From Cycas panzhihuaensis (taxonomy: Eukaryota > Cycadophyta), in the NCBI GenBank assembly GCA_023213395.1, contig CM041465.1, positions 160,277,741-160,341,740 on the forward strand: 64,000 bases of DNA. The letters run 5' to 3'. Every line of letters begins with the position of its first letter. Positions within the stretch are counted from its first letter, which is position 1. This document shows positions 58,009-64,000 of this stretch, piece by piece. Under the pieces are notes generated by a model. The model ran no database searches. It saw nothing but the letters and a program-made list of their open reading frames with translations, and was not told the origin of the DNA. Both the position numbers and the translations under genes were made by a program.

Positions 58009-58440
58009 TTAGGGATGGTCAGTAAGGAGAGGAAGGCAGTACTCAAGGATGAGGTAAACGAGACTATCTGCCTTAGCGTTGAGGGCCTGAGGGATATGTT
58101 GGATATCGACAGAAGAGAAGCGAGCCAGGAGAGATATGGCGGCAGAAGCAAGAGTCCTCAAGTGAGGGCATCGCACTTGGTAAACCTGGGTGAGATGAGA
58201 CACCACAACTTGAGAGTCATAAAGCAAAATGATGGATCTGTGATGGAAACAAAGAGCATCGGTTAGGGCTTTAATAACAACTGTATATTCAGCTTCATTA
58301 TTAGTAGTCTCTGGGAGGAAGATCCCAGAGCAGAGGAGATCATATCCAGAAGGGCTGTAGAGAATCCATGTAGTGGCAGAAGGTCCAGGGTTACTGTGGA
58401 TTCCGCCATCGATAAAGATGTAGATGGACATGGGTGACAC
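58009..58440 (-). CDS. archaeal-type RNase H (aRNH) of element C, nearly intact
   Basis: A 143-codon frame covers almost the whole domain: IYIFIDGGIHSNPG (first Asp), ETTNNEAEYTVVIKAL (Glu), LLYDSQVVVSHL (second Asp), then ISLLARFSSVDIQHIPQ and NAKADSLV (last Asp). All four acidic catalytic residues of RNase HI-type enzymes are present, so it could be active if expressed. No RT or other pol domain is fused to it in this segment. It sits about 0.4 kb from the polypurine tract. It may be a 3' exon of pol, an independent ORF, or part of a read-through protein; the sequence alone does not tell. No frameshift is needed. Confidence 0.8.
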   Translation of the reverse strand: MSPMSIYIFIDGGIHSNPGPSATTWILYSPSGYDLLCSGIFLPETTNNEAEYTVVIKALTDALCFHHRSIILLYDSQVVVSHLTQVYQVRCPHLRTLASAAISLLARFSSVDIQHIPQALNAKADSLVYLILEYCLPLLTDHP

Positions 58441-58950
58441 AAAGTCCTGGTAGTCAATGAATAATGAAAGTAATACTTAAAAGGCAAGAAAAAGGTGGCC
58501 ATGAAGGGTAGGAGGACCTAGAAATGAGGTTACCCAGGATGAGAGCAGGCAGTCCAATCACTAGCAGAGAGTGGTTAGAGGAAAAAGCCTCCTCGGGAGC
58601 CAAAAGGTCGCTTCGGGAAGCAAGACGTGCCCCTGGGCGGGGGAGCATTCCCTTTGGGGAATTTAAGAGTGAAAAAGGACTACGGGAATGAGTTTAGGGC
58701 GACAAAACAAGCCAAATGAGTATAAACTTGGGTGTGCACGGGAGTGGCACATAAAATGAGATGGAAGGGCCCAAGAAAAAAAGTGTAAAAATGAGGCACC
58801 ATAAATGCACCTGTAAGAAAGTGCAAAAAGGGTGTCAGGAGAGCACAACGTGCCATAGGGCCAGAAGGCAAAAGCAATCAGGGAAATGGGATGGTCCCAA
58901 TGGCTATCGCAGAGCCAAAAATGGAAGAAGTGCCCGTTGGAGCCCCCGCC

Positions 58951-58958
58951 TATATAAG
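58951..58958 (+). promoter_or_regulatory. TATA box for the antisense PMD ORF in C
   Basis: GCCCCCGCCTATATAAGGAA contains TATATAAG, matching the site at 24974-24981 in B in sequence, G/C-rich flank and distance from aRNH. Downstream, GATTCATTTTCACCGGCTC (58977 on) matches B's GATTTATTTTCATGGGCTC, a likely transcription start region. It is on the same strand as the PMD ORF. Confidence 0.55.
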
Positions 58959-59360
58959 GAAAACAAACAGGAAAATGGATTCATTTTCACCGGCTCTCGT
59001 GAGAAACCAGAGCCATTCCCTTACGCAGCGGAGCGCCACCCAACTTCGGAGGCATGCAGGGAGAGATCAGACTGTTGGATTAGAGATCAGAGAGAGCCAA
59101 CAGGATCAGCAGGACGAGATGGCGACAGCGAGACTGGATCCAATGAGTGGATATCACTAAACCCAACCCATTTCAAAGTTCAAATTTTATTGGTTTTCTG
59201 TAATTTTTATGTGATTTTAGTGCCCCTTATGGGCAACCGGAGGCCTTTCGGAGTCTGAATCAGACCCAGAAAGAGGCGAGGACCTGGGCATTAGGGAGCC
59301 CTGGTCCCGGTGGGCCCCACGGGGTCTACCAGAAGAAATTTTTTATTTTTCAGGCTGAAA

Positions 59361-59481
59361 ATCCCCCCTTTTGGGGGATCACCGTTCATACCACGGTAAT
59401 GATCGTGGTGTCGCGATCATAACCACGGGACCCAATCATTGTGGGACCCGTGCCAAACTTAGTGGTACCGCTAAGTTTGGC
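59361..59481 (+). promoter_or_regulatory. cluster of four hairpins upstream of the PMD ORF in C
   Basis: There are four adjacent inverted repeats. 1: ATCCCCC/GGGGGAT (59361-59379). 2: GGTAATGATCG/CGATCATAACC with one mismatch (59395-59424). 3: CACGGGACCCA/TGGGACCCGTG with one mismatch (59424-59452). 4: GCCAAACTTAG/CTAAGTTTGGC (59452-59481). They lie between the TATA box and the PMD frame, so in the predicted transcript they fall in the leader or an intron. B has only a decayed trace of the first (about 25385-25405). Confidence 0.6.
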
Positions 59482-59632
59482 GCGGTACGAAGGCAAAAAA
59501 GGAGAAAAAAGATAAGGGGGGCCAAAAGAGCCCTAAGTCACAAACATAGAGAGTTTTGAGAGAGTAAGGAATGATGATAACTGACACGAGGCTAACTTTG
59601 ATCATTTTTGGTGTGGACAGGTTGTCATCACA

Positions 59633-60214
59633 GTGGATAACCCCAAGAACGTAGGTATGGCCATGTTGAGTTACATGGAGATGGCATCACAGGAGGATAG
59701 GGAGATCCTGCAGAGGTGCGGCCTATACAAGGCCCTCAAGATACCTCAGTATGCATCAGATCAAAGGTTGCTGGTTGACATAGTATCCCATTGGGATAGG
59801 AGGAGACATGTGTTCCACCTACCACAGATAGGTGACGTGACGGCCATGCCGAGAGACATATGGCAGATACTGGGAGTATCGGCGATAGGGAGGCCGGTGA
59901 GACTGGGGACGCTACCTAGCACCGAGGCAGCACACAGAGAGGCAGCCTTGTTCTTCACAGAAGCAGATAGATGGGAGTGGAGGGGACCTCCCCTCTAGAC
60001 TATACTGATGTTAGGGATTCCTTAGGTGAGGAAGTTGGCCATACTGTGCGTTCTATTCTAGATTTCCCAGAACCAGAACTATAGGGAGATACCAGGTGGC
60101 TGGTTAGATGCAGTTCACCGTTGCGAAGCTGACAAGAGGATGGATTGGGTGACCCTTATAGCAGCGAACCTCGTCGCCTAGCTAGACATTATCAGTATGA
60201 CCGGCAGAGGCGGG
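59633..60214 (+). pseudogene. antisense PMD ORF of element C, 5' exon, cut by D
   Basis: The frame is open for 121 codons from ATG 59633 and reads LVDIVSHWDRRRHVFHLPQI, then GDVTAMPRDIWQILGVSAIG and AALFFTEADRWEWRGPPL, the plant mobile domain signature. A TAG stop at 59996-59998 interrupts it, but the homology to B continues in frame (VRKLAILCVLF, ADKRMDWVTLI, SMTGRGG) to the D insertion at 60215. The true start may be upstream, as an AG acceptor-like sequence lies near 59622. The strand is opposite to C's aRNH. Its function in the element is unknown; PMD proteins of the host act in silencing pathways. Confidence 0.75.
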
Positions 60215-62804
60215 TGTTTCCCAGCTACTGGGAATGGACTCGAGATACATCGACGCAGGTTTGTCCAGGTATATTCTCTTACCCTTTTCCCTTGGTTTGA
60301 TTGAGGTTATTTAGAGTAGGATTACTTGACATATACCCGCCTGTGCGCATTGCTTGTCTGCTTGCTCATAATGCATGTGCCTAACGGCACGCCTTCAGCC
60401 TATGACGACTCACAGCGAGGGCATTCTTCAGCGAATGTTACACCCCGTATGGTGCACAGCCACCCATGATGTCTCCAAAGTTTCCCGGGATTGCTTCCGC
60501 CAGTTTACTTACTCATGTTGTGACATGTCGTTTGCGTTGCCATCCTTTCTAAGTCTAACTCGATCCTTAGTTAGGACTTTTTGGGTTGTTTTGGGTACTT
60601 GCCCTTGCACTGGGCCTTCCTCAATGATTTGACTCGGGATTAGTTTACGCTTTTGCTTCAAAACGATTCTGCTTGTTTTCTCTTTTTTAGTTTCAGCTAA
60701 TCTGGCAGTAAACTAAGCGGTCACTGAGTTCTTGCGGTACCACGTAATTCTGATGCAGTGTTTGAAATTTAAAAAAAGAGAACCACGCGACAGTTTCTAC
60801 TTTTTTCGCGAAACTGCCGCGTGGCTTCGTTCGATTAGAGGCACCCTGACATCCCCAACATTCACCTGCTGTGAACAGGGGATAAAGGGAATTTTCCTCC
60901 CCATTTCCAAGACTTTTTGCCCATTTTCCAAACTTTCAAGAGGATTTTCCAAGAGACTGCACACAGGAAAACAGACAGAAAACACAACAAGTTCATGCCG
61001 CGATGGCGAGGAGGGTGAACGGTGCCACCGGTGGATTTTGAGGCCATTCACGCCTTACTACTCTCCACAACCAGCTTTATTCCCCTTGCAGCTGCTCAGA
61101 GATTCAAGGGACTTCTTCAACCAAGAAGCTGCCCTAAAGACTTACTCCACAGCTCCAACTTCACAAGGAGCCCCTTCCATCTACACTTCAGCAGGACATA
61201 CTCATAATCAGCCTCCATTTGGCCTCCATTGCTGTTGTCCCTAGTGGCAGGAGGCATGCTTGACCTCTCTACACAAGGTACCCCTTAGTTTTGCTTGCAA
61301 TTTCTTATATTTTACTTGCTTTTTTCCTTCTTTTCACTTGTACTTCCTTCTCTTTTTTTTACTTGCAAACCTTTGGGCATACTTGCAATCTTTTTTCCAT
61401 TTCTATTAGCAAGCATTCCACCTCTTCTTTCTCCCTGCATTACCTCTTTTACCCTATAACAAAAAGTGACTATCATTAGCCATAGCTGCCCCGTAGTGCT
61501 ATCTTGACCGAAATCCACCTTTCCTGGTGTTTTCTTTGGAGTCCCTCATTTTCTCCAAGCCTTCTTTCACTCCTTCCTCAGTCAGCCAGAGTAAGGGAGC
61601 ATACACGAGGATTTGAGGGAGGTAGGCGGGGTTCCGTCCCCCATTGCCGTCCTTCTCCCCAAGGGTTCCGTCCCTTATCCTCTTCCCCTTACCATACACG
61701 CTGTCTCAAGGAACGGGTCGAAGGAGTTTAGGGGATTGTGTCAGGGTATCCAGGCCGGTTCGAGATAATCCGCATCCACCTTGTTACCACCCAGTGTTTC
61801 TCTCCCGAGCCCTTTGGAGACCTCCCGTGGGTGAGTTAGCCATCCCGAGGCTATACTCAGCTCCGCTTTGTGTGTGTGTGTAGAAGTTGGTAGTGTAGGA
61901 GTATCTCGTGTGCTCTTATTTCGTTTTTGCTACATTCTAACACATAGCTTAGTTCATTTAGTTGAGTTGATTTCAGTTTGCAATACATATACATATATCT
62001 CCTTGTATATTTTGTAGCCTCTCTCCCGAGAGGAAGGTGCTTTTCGTGTTTTCTTGTAGGATCACGTTGGTGGAGGTGGTGTGTGGAGCGAACCCATTGC
62101 CGGTTAGCTCTCATACGGTATTTTCTCTCCCTTAGTTTTGAGGTTCCTTTTTGTCCTTTCATTTCATTTGGTTTCGCATGCTCACGGGGAGGTAAGTGAA
62201 CCCCCTTCTGCCAATCAGCAGGCGTCGCATGCGTGGAGAAAGGAGAAAGAGGGGGCGGAGCTTCACGAGATCAAACGTGCTTCTACCTCAAACGCCGGAT
62301 CCAGGTTTTCCTCTTGTTTCCTTTGTGTTTCCCCTTATATTAGTCTTGTCTTTTGCATCTGCCTGATAGATAAGAAAGGATAAAAAAACATAAAGGAAAA
62401 AGAAAAAATAATTGTTCCTTTGCATTTACTTTTCTGCACTAGTTTCTTGTTTTACATAGCATAGTGTAGACACCCCCATTTTTTGTGTCAAACCCAAGCT
62501 ATCCCTTTTGCCGTTTGCTTGTGTATTGGGTCAGTTATTCCCCCTTGCCTTTGTTGCCTTCTCATTGCCTTAAGAAGCCGCAACGCGCGAGGTGCCTCCT
62601 CTCCTTCCTGGCCATCCGAAGGGTAGGAAGGCCTCGCTTTTGCATGGCTACCTGGAAGCAACCAGGCACCTTGCAGTCCTGAACCCGCGCTCCGGCCCAC
62701 GGACGTCCTACGAAGTGAGGTCCTCGCTGTCTAGCCTAGTTAGCGTAGTGTCTTTTATCCCCCTTTGCTAGACATAGGATCACCGCCCCGCAGAGAGTGT
62801 TTTA
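60215..62804 (+). repeat. 5' LTR of element D
   Basis: It starts TGTTTCCCAGCTACTGGGAA, the plus-strand equivalent of the C, B and X LTR starts, and ends one base before the primer-binding site; length 2590 bp. The bases before it, GCGGG (60210-60214), are the predicted target duplication. Blocks follow the C LTR: a TATA-like AAATTTAAAAAAAG at 60768-60781, then the hairpin. ORFs of up to 170 codons inside it (for example 60732-61244) are unconserved. Confidence 0.8.
60783..60824 (+). promoter_or_regulatory. conserved LTR hairpin (D copy)
   Basis: CCACGCGACAGTTTC pairs with GAAACTGCCGCGTGG over 15 positions with one mismatch and a 12-base loop. This is the strongest and most GC-rich version, immediately downstream of the TATA-like run. 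Confidence 0.65.
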
Positions 62805-62805
62805 C

Positions 62806-62824
62806 TGGCGACCATACTGGGGAC
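62806..62824 (+). other. primer-binding site of element D
   Basis: TGGCGACCATACTGGGGAC. The minus-strand sites of B, A and E are decayed versions of it. The TGGCGAC...CTGGGGA form is one I associate with Ogre-type elements and tRNA-Arg; matching against plant tRNA 3' ends would settle the primer. Confidence 0.85.
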
Positions 62825-62985
62825 TGCCAGTTAGGGAGCTAAATTCGCTTCTCTCTTCCGTTGGTGTTCTTGCCTCTAGGTAGTTTCTTGTTTCGTGCTT
62901 TCAGTTGGGCAACCCCCAACGTGCATGCTTCATTTTTCATTTTCTCTTTTGTTGTTTCTTCTAACAACACTCGCAAAGGCGTTCC
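62825..62985 (+). other. short leader of element D
   Basis: Untranslated leader between the primer-binding site and the gag frame. Nothing else is recognised. Confidence 0.4.
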
Positions 62986-64000
62986 ATGCGACGTTTCTCG
63001 TGTCGCTTGCGAGGTTTGCCTCTGTTGTTAGAAGGCCAATCGCCTCGTTCCCTTCTGTCGTCGAATCCTGATTCGACAATGGAAGGTTACCCATCTGATT
63101 GGGCTTACCACACCATGACTTCGGGAACTCAAGAGTTCCCTTCATCTGTCCCAGAATCCGCTCATGAGGGCGATGATTCCATCTACTATCCAGATGACCA
63201 ATTCCACCCTGCCGACTTTTGCCCTTCCACCCATGCAGCGGAAGATTCAACTCCTCGTGAGACTCACCATCCCACCGGTGAGCCTTACGAGGAGCGTCCT
63301 GAGGGATCCCCTACTTTTGAGGTCCCGTCGACTTCGTATGGCTACGAGGATAACCCTCTGGCTAACGTAGTCAAAGCGCTTAGCGAGTACTTCTGAGCAA
63401 CTCGCTGCCAACCGCACCCTAGATGGTTTGAGGAAGTGTTGCGCAACGTAGCATCTTCCTCATCCATCCCCGCGCCTTCTACAATGATTGACGCTTCTAC
63501 TCACACACATTCGTCCTATGCCGTGTCTACCCCGGCTCCCAGGATGAGCGTCGCGCCGCCTGTTTCTAGCCAAGGTCCTACTTTTTCCGGACCTGTTCGT
63601 GGCACGTCCTTTCCTCAACTCGGTGTTAGCATGTCGTTTTCGAGCCAAACGCATGTGCCACCTTCAAACGTGGCACACGCGTTCCCTAGTAGGCCTCGAG
63701 GTCCTACCAGTGCTGCCGCCGTCAACTATGTAGGACCTACTCCTACATACGTTCCAAACTCTGCTGGTGGTCCTTTCCTTTACGTGCCCCCAGGTTACAT
63801 GTCTTAACCGTGGGGGAAAGTTAGGGGGAACCATCTCCCTGTTTATAGGGTGGACCTGTTGCACCCATATGGGGTTGTGCCACCTACAGGTGGCCCCTAT
63901 GGGCAAAACCCGGTTCCCCACCGTGCATTTCCATCATCTAGTGCAACTCCCGTTGCTGCATCGTCACAAGGGAGTATACCTCCTTTCCAGAGCATTTACC
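62986..64000 (+). pseudogene. gag of element D, N-terminal part, runs off the window
   Basis: One frame runs from 62986, or more likely from ATG 63079 (MEGYPSDWAYH), to the window end, with only two stops (TGA 63394-63396, TAA 63805-63807). The text PLANVVKALSEYF-ATRCQPH-PRWFEEVLRN matches B's VVKALSQCFQAAPLQPYPKW, showing it is one gene across the first stop. After that a low-complexity Ser/Pro/Thr-rich stretch ends in GGPYGQNPVPHRAFP. The acidic Pro-rich N-terminus is typical of Tat/Ogre Gag. Its low decay fits a recent insertion. Confidence 0.8.

Larger units (their letters stand above)
57607..60214 (-). mobile_element. element C: 3' internal part of a Tat-like element, cut by D
   Basis: From 3' to 5' of the element: PPT, aRNH (58440-58009), the plus-strand promoter and hairpin region, and the antisense PMD ORF (59633-60214). 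At 60214/60215 it is interrupted by D, and the remainder, presumably integrase to gag, must lie to the right of the window. The order matches element B closely, which supports it being the family's normal structure. Confidence 0.8.

Noticed and set aside
58761-59258. Plus-strand ORF of 165 codons
   Set aside because: It spans the proposed TATA box and is not preserved in the equivalent stretch of B (24.8-25.2 kb). It is better explained as a GC-rich chance frame.
60732-61244. Plus-strand ORF of 170 codons
   Set aside because: It is inside the D 5' LTR, covers the TATA-like run and hairpin, and has no counterpart in the C LTR.

Overview
This window looks like nuclear intergenic DNA from a seed plant with a large, repeat-rich genome. 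I found no conventional host gene, rRNA, tRNA or CRISPR array. What can be recognised is almost entirely LTR retrotransposons nested in one another, mostly heavily decayed. Decay is dominated by C-to-T and G-to-A changes, with TAG/TAA stops where Gln, Arg or Trp codons are expected, as in long-methylated DNA. The exception is about 54.9-64.0 kb, which is more GC-rich and CpG-rich and appears younger. Family assignments come from reading motifs by eye; no database search was run.

Layout. (1) 97-2836 is a 3' LTR (X, minus) of the same family as element B. (2) 2885-20130 is element A (minus), a Tat/Ogre-like Ty3/gypsy element with a truncated 3' LTR, an antisense plant-mobile-domain (PMD) ORF, an archaeal-type RNase H (aRNH), protease, gag, a primer-binding site and a 5' LTR. 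It is interrupted by G1 (10980-15230), a small copia-derived element. (3) 20136-20721 and 36002-39732 are two halves of an older Tat-like element E (minus). They are split by element B (20727-35996, minus), which is complete at both ends with target-site duplication GTCAC and 2.8-kb LTRs. B carries gag, protease, RNase H and integrase but no reverse transcriptase; it also has an antisense PMD ORF and an aRNH beside its 3' LTR. (4) 40479-44072 is H, a short copia-type element with only a gag relic, perfect duplication CTATT. (5) About 46.5-54.87 kb is F (plus), a decayed Ty3/gypsy chromovirus-like element with gag, protease, RT, RNase H and integrase, split by G2 (49633-53763, perfect duplication GTAAA). 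(6) 54877 onward is C (minus), with 3' LTR, polypurine tract, nearly intact aRNH and an antisense PMD ORF. Its PMD ORF is interrupted at 60215 by D (plus), whose 5' LTR, primer-binding site and gag N-terminus run to the window end.

The relationships worth a second look are these. In B and C the aRNH lies between the antisense PMD ORF and the 3' LTR, whereas in A it lies upstream of the PMD ORF. B and C share a plus-strand TATA box upstream of the PMD ORF, suggesting that the antisense ORF has its own promoter. Five LTRs of this family (X, B 5', B 3', C, D) share a hairpin whose stem sequence varies while pairing is largely kept. The two G copies carry repeated CTCT...GAGAG hairpins and a palindrome-embedded TATA box. 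Element boundaries marked by TG...CA ends, PBS, PPT or duplications are good to a few bases; domain boundaries inside decayed genes are approximate.
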